A stretch of 64,000 nt of DNA from the NCBI RefSeq assembly GCF_004335975.1, contig NZ_PSZO01000002.1, forward strand, positions 1 through 64,000, given 5' to 3'. The notes under the pieces are model-generated. The model made no database searches. It saw only the letters and a list, made by a program, of their open reading frames with translations, and was not told the DNA's origin. The translations under genes and the position numbers were made by a program. The stretch is from Mycoplasma marinum (GTDB lineage: Bacteria; Bacillota_I; Bacilli_A; Mycoplasmatales; Metamycoplasmataceae). The first letter of the stretch is position 1; the number at the start of each line of letters is the position of its first letter. Of this stretch, positions 14,022 to 26,789 are shown in pieces.

Positions 14022-15209
14022 ATGGATAGAAAAATTTTGATAGTTAACGGTGGTTCATCTTCATTGAAATTTCAAGTATTGAAAGCACACAATAAAGATT
14101 TAATTGCTTCAGGTATGGCTGAAAGAATTGAAGTAGATGGAATTTTCACAATTAAGGTAAATGGCGAAAAATTTAGAATAGATAAAACCCTAAATAATCA
14201 CAAAGATGCAATTGCTCTTTTGATGGAAGAATTAAAAAATAAAGAAATTATTAAGGATTGAAAAGAACTCGTTGGTGTTGGACACAGAATAGTTCAAGGT
14301 GGAGAATTTTTTAAAAAATCTTCATTAATTACAAAAAAAGAATTAAAAGAAATTAGAGAATTAGCTAAATTGGCTCCTCTACATAACCCAGGAGAAGCAG
14401 ATATTATTGAAGCATTTATGTCATTATTACCAAATGTGCCGAATGTTGCAGTATTTGATACTTCATTCCATCAAACAATGGAAAAAGAAGAATTTATGTA
14501 TGCAGTTCCAAATGAATGGTATACAAAATACGGAGTTAGACGTTATGGAATGCACGGAACATCTCACAAATATATAACTAAACACATGGAAGAACACTTA
14601 AAAAAAGATAGTGTAAATCTAATAGTGTGTCATTTAGGTAATGGTTCATCATTATCAGCAATTAGAAATTCAAGAGTTATAAACACATCAATGGGATTAA
14701 CACCTTTAGCTGGTTTAATAATGGGAACACGTTCAGGTGATTTGGATCCTGCAATCGTTAGTTATATGAGTGGACAACTAAATAAAGACGCAAATTATGT
14801 TGTTGATTTATTAAATCACGAATCAGGTCTTAAGGCACTTTCAGGAATTTCTTCTGATATGCGAGATATTAGAGATGCTGCTGACAAAGGTGACGAAAGA
14901 GCACAATTTACAATTAGATCATTTTCAAGAAGAATAGCAACTTATATTGTTGATTATGCAAACCAAATAGGAGAAAAACTTGATGGAATAGTTTTTACCG
15001 CAGGTATTGGTGAAAATTCTAAGGAAATAAGAGAAGCAATTATAAGTGAAGTTAAAATACTAGGACTTGAATTGTGCGATGAAAGAAATGGAGAGAAATA
15101 CGAAGACATTTTATTAATTTCTGATGACTCTTCAAAAATACCTTTATTCGCAGTTAGAACTAATGAAGAAATAATGATTGCTAATGATTTACTAACTTTC
15201 ATTAAATAA
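14022..15209 (+). CDS. ackA: Acetate kinase
   Basis: A 395-residue acetate kinase, making ATP and acetate from acetyl phosphate, the energy-yielding end of pyruvate oxidation. Motifs: VNGGSSSLKFQ at the N terminus (phosphate loop), VFDTSFHQTM, HGTSHKY, LGNGSSLSAI, GLTPLAGLIMGTRSGDLDP and FTAGIGENS. One UGA (after IIKD) is Trp. SD AAAGGAG is 7 nt from the ATG. Its partners are the pdh operon at 56490-61336; no pta is present in this window. Confidence 0.97.
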
Positions 15210-15214
15210 AATGA

Positions 15215-15243
15215 TAAAAAAATCTACTTAGGTAGATTTTTAA
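15215..15243 (+). terminator. Terminator after ackA
   Basis: Hairpin AAAAATCTAC, loop TTAG, GTAGATTTTT, with A and T tracts on either side. Confidence 0.8.
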
Positions 15244-15284
15244 ATTCCAAATTATTATTTAAATAATAGTATTCCAAAATTATT

Positions 15285-15324
15285 CAAAAAAAACTCGAGT
15301 TATGAAAACTCAAGTTTTTTTGTG
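15285..15324. terminator. Bidirectional terminator between ackA and the opp operon
   Basis: Inverted repeat AAAAAACTCGAGTT / AAACTCAAGTTTTTT with one mismatch and A/T tracts on both sides. It sits between convergent transcripts, so it can stop either. Confidence 0.75.
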
Positions 15325-15366
15325 AAGTATTCAATTAAATTATAATTAGTGAATACTTAAAGTCTA

Positions 15367-15804
15367 TTAAATATAAAGTATACATATAGAAATTAATGTA
15401 AAAGTAATACCAATGGCAATCATTAAATAAATGCCAATCTTTTTCTTCTTAGATTCTTTTTGTTCCAAATCATAAGGAGAACTAGATCTTTTAATATGAT
15501 ATTTTTTTTCAATATTTTTTTTATTTGATTTTTTATTCAATGCAGAACTGGCAGTATTTCTCATAGCATAACGAGATGTTGAAGCAAGTCCTGAACGAAA
15601 TAGAAGTCATAATAAACCAAAACACATTTCCACAACACCAAGAATTGCCATAACAGTTCCGGTGTCTTTCTTCATAAAGTATCCAACAACAATTATAAAT
15701 ATTGCAATTAATAATGTCATTATTAACGCTATTGCTATTTGTTTCCTAGATTCAGAATCACTAAATATTTTTTTTAATACATTTTGTTTTTTATTTTTAT
15801 TCAT
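15367..15804 (-). CDS. Small two-helix membrane protein at the end of the opp operon
   Basis: A 145-residue protein of unknown function, read through one UGA. Two strongly hydrophobic segments near the N terminus (QIAIALIMTLLIAIFIIVV and VMAILGVVEMCFGLLWLLF) are followed by a basic Lys/Ser-rich stretch. A third hydrophobic segment lies near the C terminus (IGIYLMIAIGITFTLISIC). It starts 6 nt after the oppF stop, so it belongs to the operon. No family is recognised. A helper role for the transporter is speculation from position. Confidence 0.65.
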
Positions 15805-15810
15805 AGTATT

Positions 15811-18630
15811 TTATTTCAATGTAAATTTCTTTGTTCTTAAGCTTTTCTTACCACCACGTCTTGATGCAACTGGTTTATACTTATCTTTCAAACGTCTACC
15901 AGGAGCAATTGGAGAAATATTTTCCTGTTGTTCTGTTGTAGAAGATTCTTCTTTACGAACAACTGCTTTTGGTTTTTTATTAGTTTTAACTATTTTTGAA
16001 GGTGTATTTTCTTTAGAAGCAAAAGACCTGTTAGTTTTAGTTCCGCCAAATCTTTTTTCTCTTTTTTGCATTGGAGTAGCATTATATTTTTTAGGTATTT
16101 TAACTATTTTATTTTCAGTAATAATTTCTTCTTTAGTTGAAGATTCATTACTTGTATTATTTTTAGCAGCTTTAATTGAAGTTTCTGCAGTATTTACCTT
16201 TTTATCTTTTGAATTTTGTTTTTTATTATTTGTATATTCGTCAGCATTTTCTATTTCAGTCGCCTTTTTAGCACCTTTACCAACTCATTCAATAGCCTGT
16301 TGAGCATCAGCAAGAACAAAGTGATCTTCGTTACCAACTTGAACATATTCCGGCTTGTTTGTAATTGAATAAGGTTTTAAGTAATCAGCGATAAATGTAG
16401 AATCTTTAAATCCTTGTGAAAGATTATCTAATGAAGGCATTGTTTTAATTAAATTTTTAGTATAAGGGTGTTTAGGGTTTGAGAAAATAGTTTCTGTTTC
16501 CCCATATTCAACCAATTTACCTAAATGCATAATTAAAATTCTATCAGAATTAAACCTAACCATTGAAAGGTCATGAGCAATAAACAACATTGCAAGACCC
16601 AATCTTTCTTTTTGTTCTAACAACATATTTACAACTTGAGCTTGAATCGAAAGGTCAAGTGCAGCAATAGGTTCATCAGCAATAATAAATTTAGGTTTAT
16701 TAATAATTGCTCTTGCAATACCTACACGCTGTCTCATTCCTCCTGAAAATTCATGAGGATATCTAAATGCATGCGAAGGCTGTAATCCAGCATGTTTCAA
16801 CGTTTTAAATACTTCCATTTTTACCAAGAATTTTCTAAGAAGATAAGGTAATCTTATAGATTTACTAATACCATAAAGTTGTCTAATAATTTTTTTACTA
16901 TTAACAAGACGCTTTCATTCACCTACTAATGCTTGATTTTTTTGTTTTTTATCATTTAATGAAGCTTTTATGGTTGAATTTAAAAGTTTTCACGAAACAT
17001 CAGTTTCATTTTCTTCCATTAAGAATTCTGTTTCAAATTCTTTAATTTCTTCCATTTTTGCTTCATAAAATTGATGAGCTTTTGCTTCTATCTCTTTAAC
17101 TTGAAACTCTAATTCATTAATTTCTTGTTCATTTTTTGCTTTTAATTCTGCGAATTCCAAAATATATTCTTTTGAACATTTTTTTATTTCGTTTTCATTA
17201 ATTTCTTTGGCATTATCAAGTTCTTTTTTAGCATTTGCAATATTTTCTTGTAACTTTTCTTGATCTCTTAAAGAATCTTTTTCCATTAATGCATTAATTT
17301 CAATATCAATTGCATTTTTCTCAGCATTAATTTTATTTATTACAGATTTCATATCGCTTAATTTATTTGCATCATTAACAGCTTGATTAGCTATAAATCT
17401 TTCAAAAGAATTATTATCATCTCATTCAATTGATGAAATTTCTTCATAAATATCAGAGAACTTTTTAAGTGGAGTAGATAAATCTACACTCTCTCTTTTA
17501 TATTTATCAAATAATTCTCCATATAATTCTTTAGTAATTATTGAAATTTTATCATTTAATTCATTAGAATTTACACTTAAAAGAATAGAACTGAATGCAT
17601 CACGAATCTTAGCAACTTTATCAAGAATGATTCTATTTTTAGCCATTGTAAGTAAAATAAAATTTTGTTCTCCATAAGTTTTTGATAGATTAATACTAAT
17701 CTTACACTCTTTATTATCTTGTTTAATTTTTTCAATTAAAGCATCAAAAAGGGAAATAGATGAATCATTCATTGATTCGATTTCATCATTAATCTCTAAA
17801 ATCCTTTCATCTAATTCTTGATTTTTTTCTCTTAATAAATGAAGTTTTTTAGAACCTTTAAGTTCCTCTTTGGCTTTTTCAAAATTATCCTTAGCTTCTA
17901 ATAGATTTTTTTCATCTAATTCGTCAATTTGTTCCTCTGAAAGTTTACTTTTAAGTTCATTTCACTTATTCAAGTATTCTTCAAGATCATCAGATACTTT
18001 TGAAACTAATTTAGAGTTAAAACTAATTTTATCTTTATAAAAGGCATTTATTAAAGCTCTGTATAAAGAAACTTTTGGATCCTTAACATTTAATTCTATA
18101 GAATTCATATCATTAATATTTTTATTAGCAATTTCAATTCTTTTTAGCAATGATTCTTTTTTATCTTTCCATTCTTTTTCTCAATAAAATGAATTTAAAG
18201 TATATTTAAAGAATAAGAGCATCCCTCTTCTTTCATCAAGATAATTCTTAACCATTTTTTTATCAGTTTTATTAACAATTAAAGGTTCAGAAACAATATT
18301 CAAAACATTCTTTTGACCATTTAAAGAAGAATATGGATCTTGGAAAATCATTTGAGCATTATTTCTAAGTTTCCTATTATTTTTCTTTGAAATTTTTTTA
18401 CTTGCGTATTCATTTCCATCTATTTTAATTGAGCCAGAATTCGGAACATGTAGCCTTAACAAAGTTCTACCAATTGTAGTTTTACCTGAACCAGACTCAC
18501 CAATCAAACCAACAATTTCACCTTTTCTAATTGAGAAAGAGACATCATCTATGGCCTTAACAACGCCATTTTTAGACATAAAGGTTTTATTTAGATTTGA
18601 AACTTCAACAACTTTATTATTTTTGTTCAT
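15811..18630 (-). CDS. oppF: Oligopeptide ABC transporter ATPase OppF with long coiled-coil insertion
   Basis: A 939-residue protein, far longer than the usual 300-350. Walker A GESGSGKT lies at residues 44-51 and the Q-loop region QMIFQDPYSSLN near 95-105. The ABC signature EFSGGMRQR appears only near residue 628, with Walker B FIIADEP after it. The inserted roughly 450 residues (about 145-600) are charged and heptad-like (Glu/Lys/Ile/Asn rich), predicted coiled coil. After the ATPase a basic, low-complexity tail (about 750-939) ends in Arg/Lys-rich sequence. All segments are in one frame with UGA as Trp. The ATG (18630) has SD GAGGTG and overlaps oppD by 14 nt. The AAV...GTG upstream is not used. 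Confidence 0.92.
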
Positions 18631-19855
18631 TTTTAACACCTCTATTACTTTCTAATATCTTTTTAGAGTTTTTGATAATATCAATAACTTCTTTTGGTGG
18701 ATTCATCTTAGGTGAAGAAGGATGTAATAATCATGTTGCAGCTCAATGATCTTTTGAAACCTCAAATAAAGGAGGTTCTTTAATATAATCAACTTTAAGT
18801 GCAAATGGATTACGTACAGAAAAAGGGTCTCCATCAGGTAAGTTACTAAAGTTTGGAGGTGTACCTGGAATAGTAAATAACCTTTCAGCTTTAATATTTG
18901 TATCTGGCATAGCAGCCATTAGTGATCAAGTATATGGATGTTTAGGATTTGAAAATAATTCTGTTGTATAAGCTTTTTCAATTACCCTACCAGCATAAAA
19001 TACATAAATATAATCACATAATGTTGCTATAACAGCAATATCATGAGAAATAAATATTATTGATATTCCGAATTCGCGTCTTATTTCTTCAAATAATTCA
19101 AGAACTGATGCTTGAACTGTAGGATCAAGAGCAGTTGTTGGTTCATCAGCAATAATAATATCAGGCATACACGCTACAGTCATAGCAATAATAACCCTTT
19201 GTCTCATTCCTCCTGAAAATTCGTGAGGATAAGAATTAATTCTTTCTTTTGCACCCTTAACACCAAAACGTTCAAGTAGTTCAATTGCTTTTTCTTTACG
19301 TTCTTTTGAAGTTTTGAGGTCGGAATGCAATTCTAAAGATTCCATAATTTGTATACCAATTTTTTTAGTTGGATTTAACGAAGTTAATGAATCTTGAGGG
19401 ATATAAGCTACCTTTTTACCCCTAATTTTCTTCCATTTACTTCTTGATTTTGTGATTGATTGTTTTTCACCAATAGGTTGCTGAGATTTTTCATCATTTT
19501 TCAATCTATTAATCTTCATTCTTAATTCTTTTTGTTTTTCTTTTTTCTTCGCTTTACTTAATTTAGTTTCTAATTCCTGAATTTGAGTTGAAGAAACCGG
19601 TTTTGCCTTACCTTCCAATAAAGAAATACCATCAATTTCAATTTTATTAGCATTAGTAATTGAGTTATTATTCATATTAAGTAAAGTTTTTGCAGTAACT
19701 GATTTTCCTGAACCTGATTCACCGATAAACCCTACAATTTTAGCTTTTGGTATATCAAAATTAACTCCACGTATAATACGTGTTATTTCTTTTTTCTTTG
19801 TGGAGCTCTTGAAAGAAACTTCAAGACCTCTTACACTAATTATATTTTCTTCCAT
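18617..19855 (-). CDS. oppD: Oligopeptide ABC transporter ATPase OppD
   Basis: A 412-residue ATPase. Walker A GESGSGKS lies at 45-52, signature EFSGGMRQR near 215, and Walker B DIIIADEPTTALD follows. There is a basic coiled-coil-like insertion at about 80-140, between Walker A and the Q-loop segment VAYIPQDSLTSLNP. The C-terminal part has the Opp/Dpp-type PGTPPNF region, without the cysteine cluster that binds iron-sulfur in some family members. SD AGGAGA precedes the ATG. It pairs with OppF to energise peptide import. Confidence 0.95.
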
Positions 19856-19863
19856 ATTATCTC

Positions 19864-20985
19864 CTATCCTGTTATTTTAGGGTCGAATGCATCCCTCATA
19901 CCATTTGCTAAAATTTGAAGTGAAACCGTTAGTAATAAAATAACTATTGTAGGTCCTAAAATATAAAATGGCTGAACAAATATATATGCTCTAGATAGAT
20001 TAATCAATCTACCAAGTGTTGCGGATTCTGCACCACCAACCGATAATCCTAAAAAGATTAATGTTACTTCAAAGAAAATAACGGATGGAATTCTTAATAC
20101 AAATGAAACAAGTAATCTACCTAAAATATTTGGCAAAATATGTTTGTAAATTCTACCAGCTTTTGAAACACCTGTTGCTTCTGCAGCCAAGATGAAATCT
20201 TGGTCTTTAACTTTTATTGTAAACATTCTAGCAGATCATACTGGACCAGCTCACCCAACTATAACAAGTGCAAGTAATATTGAACCAAATCCTGTTCCTG
20301 CTATTGTTGTTAATAAAATTAATCATAATAATGATGGAACAGAAGTAAATATCTCTACAAAACGCATAACGATTGTATCTAGAGCTTTACCAATGTGGAA
20401 ACCAATATAAACACCAATTGAAACACCGATAAATGTTTCTATAACTGCTGCAGTAATAGCTAATTTAAGTGATCATGCAGTACCTATTCATAATCTAGTT
20501 CAAATATCACGACCAACTGAATCAGTACCTAATATAAGGTTATGGCCGTCAGCAGAAGTATTTTTAACAATAATCTTTCATTGACCGACACTTGGAATCC
20601 ATTCATGAGAAACTGGATTCGTTACAAATTTATTATTACCATTATTTCATTCTTGAGGCGATAGAAACAATACATTAGTTTGAGTTCCTTGTCAAGTTGG
20701 TTTTAATAGTTTAATGTCTGTAGTTTTAGAACCTGAAATAGCTTCTGTTTCATGATATCTAGAAACATGTGGAACTATAATAGATAATAAAATTATAGTA
20801 AGGACAATTAATAGAAAAACAATATTTGTCTTACTTGAAAAAAACCTTTTAAAAATGTCTTTTGCAACTGTTGAGGGTTTACCCGCAACTTGAATTTCCT
20901 CTTTTTTAATACCATCATCAGCAGAAAATCATTTTTCATTAATTTCAGAAAGATTATATCTTATATTAAATTCTTTTGAAGTCAT
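19864..20985 (-). CDS. oppC: Oligopeptide ABC transporter permease OppC
   Basis: A 373-residue permease. An N-terminal cytoplasmic stretch and one helix (about 55-75) are followed by an extracytoplasmic segment. The five-helix DppC/OppC core then has the inner-membrane EAA-type loop (EATGVSKAGRIYKHILPNILG). GTDSVGRDIW is the characteristic OppC segment. The ATG overlaps the oppB stop by one base (TAATG). It ends with AFDPKITG, typical of OppC. Confidence 0.94.
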
Positions 20986-22097
20986 TATGAATCTCCTTTC
21001 GCTAATGTAGCATTTTTGTATTTATTTCTTCTTTTTAATGAAAGTTTCATTTTTTTATAAATTGACATTTTTTGCGATTGTGCAATTTTGATACGAGGAT
21101 CAATAACCACATAAAGAACATCAACAAGTAATGAAGCAAGCAAAGAAAGTGTTGTAAAGAATAATATTGAGAATTCAATAACATAAATTTCTTTTGCAGA
21201 TACGGAATTAACAATAAGGCTTGAAGTACCAGGAACTGCAAAGAATATTTCAATAATAAATGAACCCATTAATAATGTAATAAATGAAGGTATTATTATT
21301 GATACAAGTGGAATTGAAGCATTTCTAAAAATATGACGCTTTAATACTTGCATTTCATTAAGTCCTTTAGCTCTTGCTATAGAAACGAAATCACTTTTTA
21401 AAATTTCTACAACTTCATTTCTTGTGTAATAAGTTAATGTAGCAATCCCACCTAGTGTTAGTACTAAAACTGGGATTATTAATGACTTGATTAAATATGC
21501 TGTACCAAGCGATTCATCAAAAGCAATTGGCATTTTACCTAATTTACCTAGGATTAAGAATAGAATGGCTAATACAAATGATGGTACAGCAACGAAAAAC
21601 ATTACAAATACATTAATTAATGTATCCTGTCACTTACCACGTTTATAACCAGCAATAAATCCTAATGTAATACCTAAAATTGTCGAAAGAACAAAAGCAG
21701 GTAAAGTAATCATAATTGAATATTTCAGTGGTCCAAAGAATACTTTCGATATATTAAGAGAGTTGTCTTTGTGTGTTGGGTCAAAAATTACCCCGAAACG
21801 ACCAATGGCAAGTTTAGTAGATGAACCATCCTTTAAAATTACAGTAACATCATGTTTACCTATAAAAATACCTTTAATAAAGTCTACAAACCTTGTAAAA
21901 ACTGGCATATCTAAAAATGCTTTTCAATTATCAGCTGAACTCGCATTTTTTGGACCACCCGAATCAGCTTCCCCTGTTAATCCAGACAAGGCTGTTGGAT
22001 ACCCCTTCATTAAATCCATTAAGAAGAAAGTTAAAATCAAAATAATGAATAATGAAATTAATATTAAACCTAAACGTTTTAGTATATATTTTGTCAT
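20985..22097 (-). CDS. oppB: Oligopeptide ABC transporter permease OppB
   Basis: A 370-residue permease. The N-terminal helix (YILKRLGLILISLFIILILTF) is typical of OppB. A large external loop is followed by the core with the coupling loop (IARAKGLNEMQVLKRHIFRNASIP). SD AAAGGAG overlaps the oppA stop region, and the next gene oppC is coupled by TAATG. Together OppB and OppC form the peptide channel. Confidence 0.94.
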
Positions 22098-22107
22098 AAT
22101 TCTCCTT

Positions 22108-24636
22108 TTATAAATCCACGGAATAATCTCTTAGTAAATTTTGCCCGCTTCTCTGTGTTCTTGTATGTAATCATTTTTTTTGAACCACTATTGAAAATGA
22201 CCCTTGTAATCTATCAGTTATAATAATACTTCTGTAAGTAACTGCCGTGTGAAAGTATAGGGCATTATTTTGTAGAAATGAAACCGCTTCCCCTATAAAT
22301 TTACTGTTAGAAGATTCTTTTAAATATCCTCCGGAAGTCAACGCACTCCCTTCAAGTAATCCTTTAACTTTTTCTTTGTCAAGATTTGCATAACTACTTA
22401 AAGCATATTGTTTTCATTCTTTAAGTGATATTTTATCAACTATTTTTGCAAAAGTATCATATTTACCTTTTGGTGAATTGCTTATTAATTTTTTAAGTTC
22501 TGTATTATTTTTGTCATCTAAGTATTGACCTATTAATGCGGCCGTTGGTCTAGGATCCATAATACCTTGCAATACTGATGAAGCAGCATCATAATCTTTA
22601 CTTCACCCTCTATATTGTAATTGAGCGTCATGATATTGGATATCATGAACATGTGTATTTCAATCCTCGGGTACAAATGTTTTAAACGTAATTTTACCAG
22701 GAGCTATTTTATTTAAAACTTTAATCATCGTCTTAACTTGACTCAATGTTTGTTGACTTGCTGGATTTTTATTTTTATCGTTTCAAGTCTCCAATGGAAT
22801 TACTGCACCTGCATACTTATCAGCAATTGATTTTATCAAATCTTTTGCTTCTTGCATTGAGGGTGAAATAGCTGCATCTAGCTTATTATTCGCTTTTGCA
22901 TAACTATTTTTTAAATCAGCGTATGATGGAACTCCTGATGGTCTTACATAAATTTTTTGAGCCTCAGTGATTTTTGAGGGTTCCCTTGTTTCAGCGGCGA
23001 TCAAATCTGCCGGTGTAGCAAATGGAGTTGCATTTTTAGGATCATCAAAAACATTGGTTGTATCTACAGGAGTCACTTGTTCTGGTGCAAAAGGTGATAA
23101 TAAAGGCATTTTAGTTGAATTACCTGTGACTTGCTGAACACCTGCATATCAATTATAAGCCAAATCTATAGTGTGTCTTAATTTAGCAGCATCACCAATC
23201 ATAAAGTGTTTAAAAGCACTTGGTTTATTTTTAATATCTTCTATTTTTGAAAAGCCATACATCAATTCCCTTGCTTTATCATTATATTCATTTAAAAATT
23301 TATCATTAGGAAGTGGATTCCAAAACATTTTTTGTTGCATTCCTGAATTTATAACTCTTGATAATTTAACACCATATTTTTCAGCATTATTTTTAATTTT
23401 ATTCAACTCTGTATTATCATTTATAACACTAGTGTCTAAAATAGGTTCTTTACCTTCTTCATAACCTGCTTTTCTTTGTATTATTTCAGCAATTGCATCT
23501 TGTTTTTGAGTTGCATGATAAACATACTTATTAATTCTAGCTTGACCTTTAGGTAAATCCCTATCGTTTGCTCAATCTTGATCAATAAACCCTTCATTCT
23601 TTTTAAGTATGAAACCAGTAAGAAGATCATATTTAGAATAATAATACGGTGCAACATGTAGGAAAGTTTTTAAATCATTCCCATAGTTCGCAATCCCATA
23701 TTTAATTCAAGGCTTAGTTGACCCTTTCGCCATTTCAGAAATATATTTTGAAGGGGCCGGTGTAATTCCAGTGAAATTACAAATAACTGAACTAAGAAAT
23801 TTATCATTAGGTGTTTTAAGAGTTATCACAAATTCTTGATTACCATTTTTTAATTTTTCACCGTCAGCGATTGTTTTATCAATATCCATCCCAAATAAAT
23901 TAAATATATAATTATTTGGATTATCACTAGAAAGATCAATTTCATTTGTTGTTCACGCCTTATCAAAAGGTACAACTCCTTTTACTGAAACACCCGCAAT
24001 TTTTCCAGTTTGTCTAGTTTGTCTTGAAGAATATAATGATCTCATGAAACCATAAAAATAATCCTTTGCATCTAGAGGGTATTTTGTTGCTTCACCTTTT
24101 GAATTCATTCATTTAGCTTTTTTATCTTCATTTATAAAAAACTTATACTTTGTGTATTTAGCAAGTTTGTCTTTAACAGATTTTTCATCTATTTTTTTAA
24201 TATCAATTGGTTCTCATGTTTTTCCGTCAATAGTACCAAAAAGTTTTTGAGCACCCGAAAACGACATCTCCTCTTTTGTTGTTTCTACTCATTTCATACC
24301 AATTTTATCCTGGTGATAAACACCATTAACAAAACCATTAGAAATTTTTCCAACATTTTCGCCAGTTGCTTTAATTACTAAAAGCGGAAGTGCTCTCGCT
24401 GCATCAGTTTCAGAACCACTACCAAATAAATTTCCGGTATTATATTGTTGATCAAATGATCTTTCTTTTGAATCACTTAGTGTTCCATACACATGAATTT
24501 CTCTTCTATCATGTAAATAATTAGTTGAATAATCACCTTCAAAACCACATGAAACTACAGTTGCAATAGGAGCAGCAACAACAGCTGTAGCAGTCATTGC
24601 ACCTAGTAAAAATTTATTTTTTTGTTTTTTTGTCAT
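22108..24636 (-). CDS. oppA: Oligopeptide-binding lipoprotein OppA
   Basis: An 842-residue lipoprotein and the substrate-binding subunit of the Opp importer. The signal peptide has a basic start (MTKKQKNK), a hydrophobic core and a lipobox ending in Cys30 (ATVVSC). The body is a large extracellular domain with several in-frame UGA=Trp codons. It shares the mycoplasma OppA layout rather than strong motif identity with other bacteria, so I rely on length, lipobox and position directly before oppB. SD AAGGAG. It starts 30 nt after the pepF stop without a terminator, so both are probably one transcript. Confidence 0.9.
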
Positions 24637-24666
24637 TTTTTCTCCTTATTTTAATTTAAATAAATA

Positions 24667-26499
24667 TTATTTTTTAAAAATTTTATTTCCTATTTTTATG
24701 TACTCATCAATAAATGTTTCTAATGAATTAAATGCTTCTTTGTAAATATTTTTATCATATAAATCAATACCTGCATCTTTAAGAATTTGAATAGGTCAAT
24801 CTCTTGCCCCAGCAGATAAAAATTCATCTATATAATTTTGAAGCGCTACAACACCATCTTTTTTGTATCTTTGGAAAAATACAGTTGCTACTGTGTATCC
24901 AATTGCATATTTATACATATAGAATCCATAGTAATAATGTGGTACCATAATTGAAGCTCATTGTTCATCAGCTTTAAATTTTTCGTTTGATTTTGTTGAG
25001 TATTTTCTAGCATTTTCGTAATATAGTTTAGAAATGCTTTCATATGAAGACATTGGTTTACCTTCTTCAATAGCTCTTAATAGATCAAATTCATAGTTTG
25101 ATCACATTGCTTGTCTCATAATTGTTCCGTCAAATGAAGTTATTGCAGATTCAAGTAAATCAAATTTCAATTCATCATTTGTTGAAGTTTTTAATAAGTG
25201 ATCTTTAAGCATTAATTCATTAAATATGGATGCAATTTCAGCTAAAAATATTGGATATGCTGATAATGAATAAGGTTGCTTTTCATCAGATAAATAAGAA
25301 TGCATTGAGTGTCCCATTTCATGAGCAAGAGTTGAAACTGATCTTAATTCACCATTTCAGTTCATTAAAATATATTTCTTGCTAAGTCCATATGAACCAC
25401 CAATTGAATAAGCACCTGAACGTTTGTTCTTAACAGACATGTAATCAATTCATCTGTCGTTAAATGCTTCTTTAACTACTGCATTATACTTTTCTCCCAT
25501 AGGTTTTAATGCTTCAAGTATCATTTCTTTAGCTTCCTCAACTGTGTATTCTGATTTAACTTTAACAAGCGGAAGAGAAGTATCTCATTTTTTATATGTT
25601 TTATTAAATTTAGCTTTAAAAAATCTTTTCTTAGCAGCATTGTATTTTTTAAATACATCTTTATTTTCTTGAACTGCACCATAAAGTGTTTCTAGTAGTT
25701 TTTCATCTGCTTTATCACCTGATATTTGTGATAGAACAGCTGAATCATATTTTCTCATTTTAGACATTACAGTTACTTCTTTAAAGTGTTGAAATAGTAG
25801 GTTAGAAAGTGATTGTTTATGATTTAAATAACCCTTGCTATAATTCTTCATTGTTGATTTACGAACCTTTTCATCACTATGCTTCATTAGTTTTGCTCTA
25901 TTGGCAGAAGTTATTTTGATTTTTTTACCTTTAGAAGAAGTAGCATATCCATAATCAAGCTCAGAATCTGTAATTATTGCAAATGTTGACGCTGCAGAAA
26001 TTTTAGCTCTTGAAGACTCAGTTAAGAAAGTTTCTACTTCATTTGAAAGTTTGTGTTTCTTTTGTTCTAATGTACCAAGAATTGATTTTTTATAATTAGC
26101 AAAAGCTGGTTTTTCAGCTCACTTTAATAAATTTTTCTCATTTTGGAACATTCTATTGACTTCAGAACCGAATTCTTTTTCAAGTTTAAACATTTCAAAT
26201 TCAAATTTTTCTAACATTTGTTTTGATTTTGGATCGGAAATATTTTTATTAAAATTATTCATTAAATAGTTTTGAATTTTATTCATTATCATACCAAATT
26301 CATCATCATCTTTAAGTGAACTTAAGTATTTTTTTTCTGTTTTGAATTTTACATCTTTATTTTTAATAATATTTTTAAATTTTTCAACAGCTAATTCAAA
26401 TCAACATTCATATGTTTTACCTTCTAAAATTGTTTCTAAATCTCATGTATATTTTTTTTCTACATCTTCGTATTTTTTATATTCTTTTGCTTGCGACAT
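24667..26499 (-). CDS. pepF: Oligoendopeptidase F
   Basis: A 610-residue M3-family zinc metallopeptidase, cytoplasmic, cleaving short imported peptides. The zinc motif HEMGH is at about residues 392-396 (within [16 protein letters not shown]). The downstream Glu-containing region and C terminus are intact. Start 26499 ([10 protein letters not shown]) has SD AAGGAG 6 nt upstream. It is the first gene of the pepF-oppABCDF operon and is preceded by a leader that matches the lysine riboswitch. That gives peptide uptake and breakdown one shared control. Confidence 0.96.
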
Positions 26500-26539
26500 C
26501 TTTTTCTCCTTTTTTCATCAAATAATTAATTAATGACAT

Positions 26540-26586
26540 AATAAAAAGAATGAAATGATGTTAATAAACAACTATTTCATTCTTTA
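26540..26586 (-). terminator. Attenuator terminator of the lysine-riboswitch leader
   Basis: Minus-strand hairpin with a perfect 12-bp stem (26585-26574 with 26556-26545), a 17-nt loop and a TTTTT tail. It lies between the aptamer and the pepF SD. The loop side AATAGTTGTT can instead pair with AATAACTATT at about 26618-26609 just after the aptamer, a candidate antiterminator. Confidence 0.85.
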
Positions 26587-26618
26587 TCTAATGTCAATGC
26601 ATTAATCAATAGTTATTA

Positions 26619-26770
26619 TCATAGTGCCCTCACATTTGTGAAGCAATTAAGGTATTCCCTTAAAAGGCATCAATAATTTTTCAGATTATTGATTCGGCTT
26701 AGGCCCTTTCAATCATTTCCTAGGATGACTCCTCAATGATTTAATAATGCTTTCAGCACTTCTATTCTTT
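26619..26770 (-). promoter_or_regulatory. Lysine riboswitch (L-box) aptamer upstream of pepF-opp
   Basis: Read on the minus strand, the leader has the conserved L-box elements in order. AGAAGTGCT at the 5' side corresponds to the AGAGGTGC core. A P2-type hairpin is followed by TTGAAAGGGCCTAAGCCGAA, including the invariant GAAAGG and GCCGAA. A TCAATAAT/ATTATTGA hairpin follows (P3), then AAGGGAATACCTT (P4 with the GGGAATACC loop). Finally a CACAAATGTG hairpin (P5) is followed by AGGGCACT closing P1. A terminator follows. The order and the conserved junction bases match known lysine riboswitches, for example those of B. subtilis lysC and T. maritima. Confidence 0.88.
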
Positions 26771-26781
26771 TTACAATACTA

Positions 26782-26787
26782 ATTATA
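26782..26787 (-). promoter_or_regulatory. -10 box of the pepF-opp leader
   Basis: TATAAT on the minus strand about 12-15 nt before the aptamer 5' strand. The -35 region is weak. Confidence 0.6.
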
Positions 26788-26789
26788 TA

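Noticed and set aside
18630-18639. GTG at 18639 as the oppF start
   Set aside because: It would overlap the SD GAGGTG; ATG at 18630 has the SD at normal distance.
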